A stretch of DNA of 64,000 bases from Thermoflexus sp. Lineage in GTDB: Bacteria > Chloroflexota > Anaerolineae > Aggregatilineales > Aggregatilineaceae. The notes below the pieces were generated by a model. The model was not told the DNA's origin. It saw only the letters and a list, made by a program, of their open reading frames with translations, and made no database searches. The position numbers and the translations under genes were made by a program. Shown here one piece after another: positions 25,537-34,418 of this stretch. Position 1 is the first letter of the stretch. The number at the start of each line of letters is the position of its first letter. The stretch lies in the NCBI GenBank assembly GCA_020724465.1, contig DYGX01000013.1:30901-94900 (forward strand), in the 5' to 3' direction.

Positions 25537-28500
25537 ACCGGGATCCAGAAGCCGAACAGGCTGCCTTTGCCCGGCTCGCTGTCCACGTAGACGTTGCCGT
25601 TGTGATAGACAACCGCCGCCTTGACGACCGACAGCCCCAACCCCAGGCCGGGGATGTCTGCGGCGGCGTCCTGCTCGACACGGTAGAACGGCTCGAACAG
25701 CCGGGCCTGCCGGTCCAGGGGAATCCCGATCCCGGTGTCTTCGATCTCAAGCGCCACGCAGGGCGTGTCGCCATAGGGCTTGACGCGCCCGCGCACGGTG
25801 ATCCGGCCCCCGGCGGGGGTGTACTTGATTGCGTTGGCGATCAGGTTGTAGATCGCGCGCTCCAGGCGCACCGGGTCACCGCGTCCAACCGGCAAATCAG
25901 CCGGGCACTCGACCACCAGCTCGTGATGCTTTTCAGCCAGCTCCGCCCGGGCAGTCTCAAGCGCACGCGCGACCAGGTCCGCCCAGACGAGCGGCTGCGC
26001 CATGCGGTGCTGCTTCTCGATCCGCTCCAGCGAGAGCAGATCGGAGACGATCTGCTGCATCTGGTTCGCCGTCTCGCGCGCCTGACGCAGATACATCTGC
26101 CGCCGCTCGGGGGGCAGGTGCTCGAACTGGTCGGCGAAGATTTCCAGATATGCCTGCAGCCGCGTCAGCGGCCCGCGCAGGTCGTGCGAGGCCAGGCGGA
26201 TCATTTCGGACTTGACGCGCTCCAGCTCGCGAATATCGCTGAACAGCAGCGCCTGTTCGAACGCGATCGCGGCCTGGCTCGCCAGCGCGCGGCAGGTCTG
26301 CAGGTCGTCCTCGCTAAAGGCATGCGTCGGGTCATAATCGCGCAGTAGCGCCACGCCCAGCGTGCGCGTGTGGCTGAACACCGGCACGACCACCAGCTCG
26401 TGGATCCGCTCCAGGAAGCGCCTGCCGGGGAACGCCTGGCACGCCTCGTCGGCGGTGAGGCGCACGAGCTGATGCTCGTCGATCACGGGCCGCAGCAGCG
26501 CTGAGCCGAAATCCACGCGGTCGCCGCGCTTGCAGGCTCGATCATCTTCGGGCCAGATCGCCTGCACGACACCGGAACGCGTCTCGACGTGGAAATCGCA
26601 GATCGTCGTGCTGGCCGAGCGCGTCAGGTGGGTCATCTGCTCGGCGAAGCGCGAGAGGATCACGTCCAGGTCCAGCGTCGAGAGGATCGACTGGCTGGCG
26701 CTGTGGAGCGCGTCGAGCTGCTCAAGCCGCGCGGTCAGCTCGGCAGCCTGGGCGCGCTGCTGCTCATAGAGCCGGGCGTTTTCGAACGCGACCGCGGCCT
26801 GCTGCGCAAAGGGCAACAGCATGCGAATATGTTCGTCGTTGAAGTACTCTGGCGTGGCCGAGTCCAGCGCGAACAGCCCCACCACCTCGCCCCGCACCAG
26901 GATCGGCATCCCCAGCCAGCAGCGGATGTGCGCGGTCCCTGGCGTGTGCTTCCAGACCGGGCTGCGCCTGACATCCGGCACCAGCAGCGGCGTGCCGCGC
27001 CGGACAATCTGCCCGATGTACGGCGAGCCATCCAGCGAGAACCGCACCTGGCGGACCAACTCCAAGGGGGTGCCAAAGGCATCGTGCCCGATGCAGTGCA
27101 CAATCCGCGCCTCATTGTCGCGGATCAGCATTACGTTGGCCGAGTCATACGGGACGATCCGGCGCGCCTGATCCAGCAGCCGGGCGAGCATCTCGTCCAG
27201 GTCGAGCGTCGAGGTCAGCACCGTGCCGATCTCGCGCAACGTGTCGGCGATCTCGCGCTCGCGGCGCAGCCGGGTCTCGACCTGCTCGCGCTGTTTGGCC
27301 GCGCCGATGCTGGCGGCCATCGTCTGCAGCGCGCTGGCTTCCTGCCGGGACCACTCGCGGGCCTCGCAGCGGTCGTGCAGCCCGACAAACCCCCACAGGA
27401 GCGCGTCAATGAAGATCGGCGCGGCCAGCAGCGAGCGGATCCCCCACCGTTCCAGGAACGGCGTGCGCAGCGCGGCCAGGGTCTCGGTGCTGCCGCTGAT
27501 GATCTCATGCCGTTCCAGCAAAGCGTAGAGGTTTTCCAGGCCGTTAGCGCGCACCAGAATCGGATCAGGCCAGCCTGCCCCGGCCTCGCCGTCGCCGTGG
27601 CGAGACCACAGGTTCTGCTGCACAAGCTGGATATCGCTGCCATCTGGCAGCGGGATGATCTGGAAAATATACGCGTAATCGGTATCGGATGCCTGCCCCA
27701 AGATCTGCAGGGCTTCGCTCACCACACGCTCGTGATCGCCCGGCTGCATCAGGCGCTGAGTGGCGCGCGCAACGCCCTGCAGAAACATATCCTGGCGCCG
27801 CATGGCGTCTTCGGCATGCTTCTGATCGGTCATGTCGCGGGCAAAGATCGCGACCCGATCAACCTGCTGCTGCCAGGTGTTGCGCAGAGGGTACATGGCG
27901 ATCTCGAAAATGTGGCCGTCGCGCTCGTCCTCGAAGTGCTGTGGCTCGCCCGTTTCAAAGGCGCGCCGCAGCCGCACAGATCGTTCGTTGACGCCGTCGT
28001 CGGGCAGCAGAAGCGGGAACGAGCGCCCGGTCAGCTCGGCGGATGTTGTATTCAGGTAGTGCGCAGCGGTTGCGTTGGCGACCAGAACTTTCCCCTCGCG
28101 ATCCACCAGCACCGCCGCGTACATCGGCGCGTTGAGCAGCGCGCGTACCATCTCATCGAACTCACTCCGGGCCGCTTCGCCGAGCTTTTCGCCGGTCACA
28201 TCGCGCCCGAAGAAGTGGACCTCCGTCATGTCACCCGCGTCATTCTGCACGGGGAGGCTCTCCCAGCGCAGCCAGCGCCACCCGTGTACGGTCAGAACAC
28301 GCAGTTCAACCTCGACATGCTGGTTGCCGGCGCGCAGGGCGCGGCGCGCGCTCATCGCAGCGGGGATATCGTCCGGGTGAACGAACGATAGCGCATTGCT
28401 CCCGGCCAGTTCCTCGCGCGTGCGACCAAACAGCCGGCAACAGGCGTCGTTGGCCGAAATAAAGCAGCCCTGCGGATCGACGCGCACAACCAGGTCGCGG

Positions 28501-28913
28501 CCCCGCTCATCCCGGCCGCGGCCTCGCGTGCCACGCGCGCGGGTGTGGCGCTCGCTGTCGTCCTGGCCACCAACAGCGTGGACGACGACCAGCAGCACGC
28601 GCTCGCCGCCCAGCGAGGCCGTACTGATGCTCCATTCGGCGGTCATCTGCCGCGCGTGGCCCACCCGCAACGCCTCGCGTAGGTGGAGCTGCTGCCCGTC
28701 TTGCAGCGCTCGCAGCGCTCGCGTCACGCGCGACCGCCCGCCCGGAAAACACAGCTCTGGCAGGGTGCGCCGCTCCAGCACATCGTGGGTTTGGTCGAAA
28801 AGCGCCTCGGCTGCGGCGTTGGCAAAGACGATCCGCAGCGTCTCGCTGTTGACGACCAGCAGCGGGGCAGGAAGCGCCCTCAAAAGCTCATCACCGACCC
28901 GCGCCTTAACCAT
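25533..28913 (-). CDS. Multi-PAS/GAF sensor histidine kinase
   Basis: A 1126-residue soluble hybrid-free kinase. In order it has a short PAS (about 10-75), PAS (about 155-235, ANDACCRLFGRTREELAG), PAS (about 270-385), three GAF domains (roughly 400-545, 560-715, 735-880), HisKA with the phospho-acceptor His910 (ASHDLRGPL), and HATPase_c with the N-box near Asn1023 (NLIANAIKYTP) and G-boxes DTGIGI and GLGLGLSVVK. No membrane segment or receiver domain is seen, so it should sense cytosolic ligands, light or redox and signal to a response regulator encoded elsewhere. It starts one base after the CPBP gene. Confidence 0.9.
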   Translation of the reverse strand: MVKARVGDELLRALPAPLLVVNSETLRIVFANAAAEALFDQTHDVLERRTLPELCFPGGRSRVTRALRALQDGQQLHLREALRVGHARQMTAEWSISTASLGGERVLLVVVHAVGGQDDSERHTRARGTRGRGRDERGRDLVVRVDPQGCFISANDACCRLFGRTREELAGSNALSFVHPDDIPAAMSARRALRAGNQHVEVELRVLTVHGWRWLRWESLPVQNDAGDMTEVHFFGRDVTGEKLGEAARSEFDEMVRALLNAPMYAAVLVDREGKVLVANATAAHYLNTTSAELTGRSFPLLLPDDGVNERSVRLRRAFETGEPQHFEDERDGHIFEIAMYPLRNTWQQQVDRVAIFARDMTDQKHAEDAMRRQDMFLQGVARATQRLMQPGDHERVVSEALQILGQASDTDYAYIFQIIPLPDGSDIQLVQQNLWSRHGDGEAGAGWPDPILVRANGLENLYALLERHEIISGSTETLAALRTPFLERWGIRSLLAAPIFIDALLWGFVGLHDRCEAREWSRQEASALQTMAASIGAAKQREQVETRLRREREIADTLREIGTVLTSTLDLDEMLARLLDQARRIVPYDSANVMLIRDNEARIVHCIGHDAFGTPLELVRQVRFSLDGSPYIGQIVRRGTPLLVPDVRRSPVWKHTPGTAHIRCWLGMPILVRGEVVGLFALDSATPEYFNDEHIRMLLPFAQQAAVAFENARLYEQQRAQAAELTARLEQLDALHSASQSILSTLDLDVILSRFAEQMTHLTRSASTTICDFHVETRSGVVQAIWPEDDRACKRGDRVDFGSALLRPVIDEHQLVRLTADEACQAFPGRRFLERIHELVVVPVFSHTRTLGVALLRDYDPTHAFSEDDLQTCRALASQAAIAFEQALLFSDIRELERVKSEMIRLASHDLRGPLTRLQAYLEIFADQFEHLPPERRQMYLRQARETANQMQQIVSDLLSLERIEKQHRMAQPLVWADLVARALETARAELAEKHHELVVECPADLPVGRGDPVRLERAIYNLIANAIKYTPAGGRITVRGRVKPYGDTPCVALEIEDTGIGIPLDRQARLFEPFYRVEQDAAADIPGLGLGLSVVKAAVVYHNGNVYVDSEPGKGSLFGFWIPV

Positions 28914-28914
28914 T

Positions 28915-29709
28915 TTACCGCCCCCACTCCGCAGCCCTGGCCGCGGGCTTGCCAGCGGGCCGCGCCGTCAGCACCCAGACCAGCCCGCCCACCAGGGCCA
29001 GCCCGACCAGGCTCGCCAGACCGGACTCGGGGAACCATTCCGGGCGGCCCGCCAGCCAGGCCGGGCCGCTCAGGCGCAGCCCCAGCCCGTCTTCCAGGCT
29101 ATAGGCGGCGATGTTCCACCCGGCATGCAGCGCCACCGGAAACGCCAGCCGGCGATCGCTGCGCTCATACGCCGCGCCGAACACCACGCCCATCGCCGTC
29201 AGCGCGATCAATGCTATGGGGATCAGACCGGCCGGCACGCCCTGATATAACAGATTCGGCAGATGGAACGCCCCGAAGAGCGCCGCAGCGCCCCCCAGGC
29301 CACGCGCGCCCCCCAGACGGTCCACCAGCAGCGACTGGACGACCCCGCGGAAGGCGAGTTCCTCGACCCCGGCGACCAGCAACTGCTGCCCGGCCAGCAG
29401 GATCAAGAACCGGCCCACAGCCCGCTCCGGCCCGGCCAGCGACGCCCACCCCGCCGCCGCCAGCAGGGCGTATACGGCTCCGGCGGCCGCTGCCGCCCCC
29501 ACCATCCCCGCCGCACTCTGACGCAGCATCCCGCGATAGGGGGCCGCTCCAAGCGCCGCGAGCGGCCTGCGGTTGAGCCACCAGACCGCCAGCGCGCCCA
29601 GGGGCATCCCGGCAAAATAGACCAGAAACGCCACCCACCCCAGCCCGTCGATCAGCATCACGGCAAGGCCGCTGAGCAGCAGCGCATAATAAGCGAAGAG
29701 CCAGATCAT
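28915..29709 (-). CDS. CPBP family intramembrane protease
   Basis: A 264-residue membrane protein with about seven hydrophobic helices. The CPBP/Abi active-site motifs are present: EELAFRG (motif 1), FGAFHLPN (motif 2) and HAGWN (motif 3). Related proteins cleave membrane peptides or CAAX proteins, or confer bacteriocin self-immunity. The ATG at 29709 has no clear ribosome-binding site; a TTG two codons upstream is the alternative. A -10 box TATACT at 29778-29783 lies about 60 bp upstream. The histidine kinase follows after one base, so the pair forms one unit. Confidence 0.85.
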   Translation of the reverse strand: MIWLFAYYALLLSGLAVMLIDGLGWVAFLVYFAGMPLGALAVWWLNRRPLAALGAAPYRGMLRQSAAGMVGAAAAAGAVYALLAAAGWASLAGPERAVGRFLILLAGQQLLVAGVEELAFRGVVQSLLVDRLGGARGLGGAAALFGAFHLPNLLYQGVPAGLIPIALIALTAMGVVFGAAYERSDRRLAFPVALHAGWNIAAYSLEDGLGLRLSGPAWLAGRPEWFPESGLASLVGLALVGGLVWVLTARPAGKPAARAAEWGR

Positions 29710-29848
29710 GGACAAATGCTGGGCGATGACTAAATGGCGGTCGAGAAAAACTGCGGTGCTCCGGTCCCGATATCATCAGTATACCCCGATTGGCGGCCAT
29801 CACCACTGGTACAGCCTTCCCAACGGGCCGATCGGGGGCTTGTAGTCG

Positions 29849-29877
29849 TTGGACTCCCTGGCTGTTCGCGCTATATT
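29849..29877 (+). promoter_or_regulatory. Promoter for the thioredoxin-fold genes
   Basis: TTGGAC (29849-29854) and TATATT (29872-29877) are 17 bp apart on the plus strand, 88 bp before the start at 29965. The same divergent gap holds the -10 box of the CPBP gene on the minus strand. Confidence 0.7.
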
Positions 29878-29964
29878 CATAGGAAGGAAAGATTCATCGT
29901 GGCATCGCAGTTCCCCGTTAAGCTTTGCTGTCATCGCCACGCAGATCCAGATGGAAGGCGCCAC

Positions 29965-30285
29965 ATGAAAATCCAGTTCCTGTTCTGGGAAGAATGCCCA
30001 TCACACCCCGACGCCTGGCGCCGCCTGCACGAGGTTCTCGATCAACTGGGAGTCCAGGCCGAGATTGAACGCATCGAAATCACCAGCGAGGACGACGCGC
30101 AGCGCTGGCGTTTTCCCGGCTCGCCGACCATTCTGGTCAACGGGCAGGACATCGATCCCCGGCCTCAGAGCGATGCCCGCCTGACGTGCCGGCTGTACAT
30201 TCACGAGGACGGGCGCCCATCGCCGCTGCCATCGCACGCCGCCATCCGCCGCGCGATCGAGGCCGCCCGCGCCAGCGAGGAATAG
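29965..30285 (+). CDS. Small thioredoxin-fold protein
   Basis: A 106-residue protein beginning MKIQFLFWEECPSHPDAW, a beta strand followed by a single-cysteine active-site position, and containing a FPGSPTILVNGQDI cis-proline loop like those of thioredoxin-fold proteins. Only one cysteine of the usual CxxC is present (C-P-S-H), so disulfide exchange would need a different mechanism. The ATG at 29965 follows GGAAGG. It precedes a second redoxin gene by 24 bp and is probably co-transcribed with it. Confidence 0.65.
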   Translation: MKIQFLFWEECPSHPDAWRRLHEVLDQLGVQAEIERIEITSEDDAQRWRFPGSPTILVNGQDIDPRPQSDARLTCRLYIHEDGRPSPLPSHAAIRRAIEAARASEE

Positions 30286-30309
30286 ATTGCATCAGGAAAG
30301 GACAGTTCC

Positions 30310-30843
30310 ATGCTTGAGATCGGACAGACCGCACCGGACTTCACCCTGCCCGGCATCGACGGCCGGACTTATCGCCTGCAAGATTTGCTGCACAGCCACC
30401 GCGCCGTGGCCGTGATCTTTAGCTGCAACCACTGCCCATACGTCCAGGCGTGGGAAGACCGGATGATCGCTCTGCAGCGCGAGTACGGCCAGCGCGGTGT
30501 GGTACTGGTGGCGATCAACCCCAACGACGCGACCCGCTATCCCGAAGACAGCTTCGAGGGCATGCAGCGCCGCGCCCAGGAAAGGGGCTTTAACTTCCTC
30601 TATCTGCACGACGAAAGCCAGGACGTCGCCCATGCCTACGGGGCCGAGCGCACGCCGCACGTCTATCTGCTCGACAGCCAGGGCGTGCTGCGCTATCGCG
30701 GCGCGATCGACGACAATTACGAGCATCCCGAAGCGGTCCGGCACACCTACCTGCGCGACGCGATCGAGGCGGTGCTGTCGGGCGCGACGCCGCCGGTCGA
30801 GACGACCCCGGCCGTCGGTTGTACGATAAAATGGCGGGGCTAG
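30310..30843 (+). CDS. Redoxin/thioredoxin-like protein
   Basis: A 177-residue AhpC/TSA-type redoxin. The active-site motif is SCNHCPYV, with [11 protein letters not shown] at the N-terminus and a TPHVYLLD cis-proline loop. The C-terminal [11 protein letters not shown] with a third cysteine is characteristic of this thioredoxin subgroup. It probably reduces disulfides or peroxides in the cytosol, as no signal peptide is present. A perfect hairpin follows the stop codon immediately. Confidence 0.85.
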   Translation: MLEIGQTAPDFTLPGIDGRTYRLQDLLHSHRAVAVIFSCNHCPYVQAWEDRMIALQREYGQRGVVLVAINPNDATRYPEDSFEGMQRRAQERGFNFLYLHDESQDVAHAYGAERTPHVYLLDSQGVLRYRGAIDDNYEHPEAVRHTYLRDAIEAVLSGATPPVETTPAVGCTIKWRG

Positions 30844-30863
30844 CCGGCGAGCGGCCTCGCCGG
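30844..30863 (+). terminator. Perfect GC hairpin at the redoxin stop codon
   Basis: CCGGCGAG-CGGC-CTCGCCGG begins at the base after the TAG stop. No T-run follows, so it may stabilise the message end or give weak termination before the isocitrate dehydrogenase gene. Confidence 0.5.
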
Positions 30864-30934
30864 GCGGCGCGCACCGCCGTACAATTAACGTCTGCCTGTC
30901 CCAATCTGTCACACCGAGAAGGAGCATTCCCAGC

Positions 30935-32185
30935 ATGAGCTACCAACATATTGTCGTGCCGGCTGAGGGGGAGAAGATCACCTGCCTGGGCGACCCGAAA
31001 TGCGTGCCCGATCACCCGATCATCGCCTTCATCGAAGGCGACGGCATCGGGCGCGATATCATGAACGCGTCCCGGCGCATCTGGGACGCCGCCGTCGAGA
31101 AAGCCTACGGCGGCCAGCGCAAGATCGCCTGGATGGAGATCTACGCGGGCGAGAAAGCCGCCAGGCTGTACGATGGCGACTATATGCCGTCGGAGACGTT
31201 CGACGCCCTGCGCGAGTTCCTGGTCGGGATCAAAGGCCCGCTGACGACACCCGTCGGCGGCGGCTTTCGCAGCCTGAATGTCACGCTGCGCCAGGAGCTT
31301 GACCTCTACGCCTGCGTTCGCCCGGTCAAGTGGTACAAGGGCGTCCCCAGCCCCCTGCGCCACCCCGAGGATATCGACGTGGTGATCTTCCGCGAAAACA
31401 CGGAGGACGTGTACGCGGGGATCGAGTACGCTGCCGGAACGCCCGAAAACGAAAAGCTGGCGCGCTTTCTGCGCGAGGAGCTGGGTGCGCAGTTCTTCGA
31501 AGGCAGCGGCCTGGGCGTCAAGCCCATCAGCGCCTTCGGGACCAAGCGCCTGATGCGCTTTGCCCTGCGCTATGCGCTGGAGCGTGGCCGCTCCAGCATC
31601 ACGATCGTCCACAAAGGCAACATCCAGAAGTTCACCGAAGGCGCCTTCCGCAACTGGTGCTATGAGGTCGCCCGCGAGGAATTCCCCGAGCAGACCATCA
31701 CCGAAGACGAGTTGTGGGATCAATATGGCGGCCAGGCGCCCGAAGGCAAGATCGTCATCAAGGACCGCATCGCGGACATCATGTTCCAGCATATGCTGCT
31801 GCGCCCCAAGGAGTTCGACGTGATCGTCACGCCAAACCTGAACGGCGACTATCTGAGCGACGCCGTCGCGGCCGAGGTTGGCGGCGTGGGCATCGCGCCC
31901 GGCGGCAACATCGGCGACCACGTCGCGCTGTTCGAGGCGACCCACGGCACCGCGCCCAAATACACCGATCTCGACAAAGTCAACCCCGGCTCGCTGATGT
32001 TCAGCGGTGTCACCATGCTGGAATTCCTCGGCTGGAACGAAGCCGCCGAGCTGATCACCGCCGCCTACGAGAAGACGCTGGCGCAGAAGATCGTGACCTA
32101 TGACTTCGCGCGGCAGATGCCGGACGCGACCGAGGTCAGCACCAGCATGTTCGCCTCGACGGTGATCCAGAATATGGATGCCTGA
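30935..32185 (+). CDS. icd: Isocitrate dehydrogenase (NADP+)
   Basis: A 416-residue enzyme, the same length as the Escherichia coli form. It converts isocitrate to 2-oxoglutarate and CO2 with NADP+. Ser113 lies in FRSLN, the position phosphorylated in E. coli; no kinase/phosphatase gene (aceK) is in the window. GTAPKY supplies the Lys-Tyr pair that selects NADP+ over NAD+. The metal and substrate residues are in [10 protein letters not shown] and [14 protein letters not shown]. The ATG at 30935 follows AAGGAG. It feeds the KorAB and SucCD enzymes encoded at 40.6-45.8 kb. Confidence 0.95.
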   Translation: MSYQHIVVPAEGEKITCLGDPKCVPDHPIIAFIEGDGIGRDIMNASRRIWDAAVEKAYGGQRKIAWMEIYAGEKAARLYDGDYMPSETFDALREFLVGIKGPLTTPVGGGFRSLNVTLRQELDLYACVRPVKWYKGVPSPLRHPEDIDVVIFRENTEDVYAGIEYAAGTPENEKLARFLREELGAQFFEGSGLGVKPISAFGTKRLMRFALRYALERGRSSITIVHKGNIQKFTEGAFRNWCYEVAREEFPEQTITEDELWDQYGGQAPEGKIVIKDRIADIMFQHMLLRPKEFDVIVTPNLNGDYLSDAVAAEVGGVGIAPGGNIGDHVALFEATHGTAPKYTDLDKVNPGSLMFSGVTMLEFLGWNEAAELITAAYEKTLAQKIVTYDFARQMPDATEVSTSMFASTVIQNMDA

Positions 32186-32270
32186 GCGCGGCGCCGCTCT
32201 GTCACGCCGCGCACATGTTCGTGCCGGATCAGGCAAGCGGTGAGATACGCACAATAAGGAGCGAGCAACG

Positions 32271-33242
32271 ATGGAATACACCTATCTTGGACGCACGGGC
32301 TTGCAGGTCAGCCGCCTGTGCCTGGGGACGATGAACTTCGGCCCTTACACCACCGAGCCAGATTCGTACGCCATCATGGACAAAGCTCTCGATCTGGGCA
32401 TCAACTTCTTCGATACGGCCAACGTCTACGGGCGCAAACAGGGCGAGGGCATCACCGAGCAGATCATCGGGCGTTGGTGGGCGCAGGGCGGCGGCCGGCG
32501 CGAAAAGGTCGTGCTGGCGACCAAGGTCTACGGCAAGATGGGCGACTGGCCCAACGAGTCAAAGCTCTCCGCCCGGCACATCAAGCAGGCCTGCGAAGGC
32601 AGCCTCAAGCGCCTGCAAACCGACTACATCGACCTCTACCAGATGCACCACATCGACCGCGACACGCCCTGGGAAGAGATCTGGCAGGCGATGGAACAGC
32701 TCGTGCAGGAAGGCAAGGTCATCTACGTTGGCAGCAGCAACTTCGCGGGCTGGCATATCGTCCAGGCCAACGAGCTTGCCAAACAGCGCCATTTCATGGG
32801 GCTGGTGTCCGAGCAGAGCCTCTACAACCTCACTGCCCGCACCATCGAGCTGGAAGTGATCCCCGCCTGCCAGGCCTACGGCGTGGGCATCATCCCCTGG
32901 AGTCCGCTGGCGGGCGGGGTGCTGGCCGGCGCGCTGGCGAAAGCATCCGAAGGCCGCCGCACCGAAGGCTGGGTCCAGGAGCGCATCGAGAAGCTGCGCC
33001 CGCAGCTTGAGAAGTGGGAGGCGTGGTGCAAGGAGCGGGGCGAGCATCCCGCGGACGTCGCGCTGGCCTGGCTGCTGCACCAGCCGGCAGTCACCGCGCC
33101 GATCATCGGCCCGCGCACGATGGAGCAGCTCACCGGCAGTCTGCGCGCGCTTGAGATCAAGCTGAGCGACGACGATCTCAAGGCCCTCGACGAGATCTGG
33201 CCTGGCCCCGGCGGCCCGGCGCCCGAAGCCTACGCCTGGTAA
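32271..33242 (+). CDS. Aldo/keto reductase
   Basis: A 323-residue (alpha/beta)8-barrel oxidoreductase. Catalytic residues are in place: Asp and Tyr in FFDTANVYG, Lys in LATKVYGK and His in LYQMHHID. The NADPH-binding end is SPLAGG and PIIGPRTMEQL. Substrate is unknown; the sequence resembles the YajO/oxidoreductase group. The ATG at 32271 has AAGGAG eleven bases upstream. Its stop codon abuts decamer element B, beyond which lspA converges. Confidence 0.9.
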   Translation: MEYTYLGRTGLQVSRLCLGTMNFGPYTTEPDSYAIMDKALDLGINFFDTANVYGRKQGEGITEQIIGRWWAQGGGRREKVVLATKVYGKMGDWPNESKLSARHIKQACEGSLKRLQTDYIDLYQMHHIDRDTPWEEIWQAMEQLVQEGKVIYVGSSNFAGWHIVQANELAKQRHFMGLVSEQSLYNLTARTIELEVIPACQAYGVGIIPWSPLAGGVLAGALAKASEGRRTEGWVQERIEKLRPQLEKWEAWCKERGEHPADVALAWLLHQPAVTAPIIGPRTMEQLTGSLRALEIKLSDDDLKALDEIWPGPGGPAPEAYAW

Positions 33243-33360
33243 GCTAAAGGCAGCAAAGGACAGCTAGAAACAGCGAAGAACAGCAAAAAGCAGCGGGGAA
33301 GCAATACACTTCAACCGCTGCTTTTTTGCTGTCTTTAGCTGCTTTTTGCTGCTTTTTGCT
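33243..33360. repeat. Decamer inverted-array element, locus B (bidirectional terminator-like)
   Basis: The whole gap between the convergent aldo/keto reductase and lspA genes is this element. The left arm has five 10-bp units starting CAGC (33251-33300). The right arm has four units in reverse orientation, one of them 11 bp. The core is AAAAAGCAGCGG (33285-33296) pairing with CCGCTGC (33315-33321), followed by six T residues. An equivalent A/T-flanked stem is read from the minus strand. GAAG...CTTC forms a small inner stem. Both stop codons lie at the very edges of the element. Confidence 0.9.
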
Positions 33361-33936
33361 TCAACCCACCGGCGTGTTTTCCTGGGAGCCGCCGTGCGCC
33401 GACTCGCCGCCGGCGCGTGCCGCGCGGCGCGCGCGCCATTCTTCGCGCAGCATCACCACCGCCAGCAGCGCCACCCCAATCGAAATGCAGCTATCGGCCA
33501 CGTTGAACACCGGAAAGCCCGGCACGTGCAGAAAGTCGATCACGGCGAAATCGAGCCGCAGCCGGTCGATGACGTTGCCCAGCGCCCCGCCCAACTGCAA
33601 TCCCAGGGCGGTCCGCACCAGCCAGGCCCCGCGTGGAAGCTGGCGATAGAAGTACAGGATCAGCAGCGAGATGACGGCGGCGATCGCCAGGAAGACCTGG
33701 CCGCCGCCCGGGAAGATCCCGAACGCCGCGCCGGTGTTGCGCACGTGGGTGATGCGGAAATAGGGCGCGATGACGTCCACCGGCATCCACGACTCGCCGC
33801 GTGCCAGATGCGCCACGACATACGCCTTGGTGGCCTGATCGACGGCGATCGTCAGACCGGCGACCCCGGCCAGAAACAGCCAGTGACGCAGCGACGTTCC
33901 GGGGGCTGTCGGTTGGATGAGCCGGGCGTCACTCAC
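33361..33936 (-). CDS. lspA: Lipoprotein signal peptidase (signal peptidase II)
   Basis: A 191-residue membrane aspartic protease that cleaves prolipoprotein signal peptides after lipidation. Four membrane helices are evident. The catalytic aspartates are in GGALGNVIDRL and FNVADSCISIG, and VRNTGAAFGIF is the third family block. The C-terminal extension after residue 165 (EWRARRAARAGGESAHG...) is charged and likely cytosolic. It starts two bases after the stop of the DksA-like gene and is the last gene of the T-box-led unit. Its stop codon touches decamer element B. Confidence 0.95.
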   Translation of the reverse strand: MSDARLIQPTAPGTSLRHWLFLAGVAGLTIAVDQATKAYVVAHLARGESWMPVDVIAPYFRITHVRNTGAAFGIFPGGGQVFLAIAAVISLLILYFYRQLPRGAWLVRTALGLQLGGALGNVIDRLRLDFAVIDFLHVPGFPVFNVADSCISIGVALLAVVMLREEWRARRAARAGGESAHGGSQENTPVG

Positions 33937-33938
33937 CG

Positions 33939-34298
33939 CTACATCCCGGCGATATAATCCCGCTGCTCGGCGCAGCGCAGGCAGAAGGGCGTATAGGGGA
34001 TGGCTTCCAGGCGGGCGATGTCGATTTCGCGCCCGCAGTTCTCGCAGATCCCGTACGTGCCCGCTTCATAGCGCGCCAGCGCGTCGTGTACCTGACGCAG
34101 CCGGTCGCGGGCCGCCTGCAGCGCAGAGCGGTTGGCGGTCTGATCGAAGACGGCGGTGGCATCATCGGCCTGGTGGTTGGTATACCCCGTCCCCGGCTCG
34201 TCCATCTCGTCCGCGCTTTCCATCTCGATTACTTGCGCCTGCAGGTCGTCGCGCAGCGCGATGAGTTCGCTGTACAACTCATCCTTTGTGGTTACCAT
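33939..34298 (-). CDS. TraR/DksA-type C4 zinc-finger protein
   Basis: A 119-residue protein with an N-terminal helical hairpin and a C-terminal DksA zinc finger made by Cys85, Cys88, Cys106 and Cys109 (CENC and CLRC). DksA-type proteins enter the RNA polymerase secondary channel and adjust transcription during starvation. Relatives in lspA operons are common and often uncharacterised. It lies between ileS and lspA, with a strong hairpin in the 120-bp gap upstream. Confidence 0.85.
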   Translation of the reverse strand: MVTTKDELYSELIALRDDLQAQVIEMESADEMDEPGTGYTNHQADDATAVFDQTANRSALQAARDRLRQVHDALARYEAGTYGICENCGREIDIARLEAIPYTPFCLRCAEQRDYIAGM

Positions 34299-34358
34299 GG
34301 GTCGTCAACCTCGTCTAACGTAGCTGCGCCGTGATCCCACGGCACAACGACGATTGTA

Positions 34359-34409
34359 CCGGACTCGCGCGCGGGGAGCCACTTCTGGCTATTCCGGGCG
34401 CGAGTCCGG
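34359..34409 (-). terminator. Long perfect hairpin after ileS
   Basis: CCGGACTCGCGC (34359-34370) pairs with GCGCGAGTCCGG (34398-34409), a perfect 12-bp stem with further inner pairing (AGCCA-CTTC-TGGCT). It begins ten bases past the ileS stop codon at 34419. No T-run follows, so partial termination or RNA processing between ileS and the DksA-like/lspA genes is more likely than full termination. Confidence 0.65.
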
Positions 34410-34418
34410 CCAGGGTTG

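Noticed and set aside
26589-28391. A 600-residue reading frame on the plus strand
   Set aside because: Antisense to the histidine kinase; composition typical of shadows.
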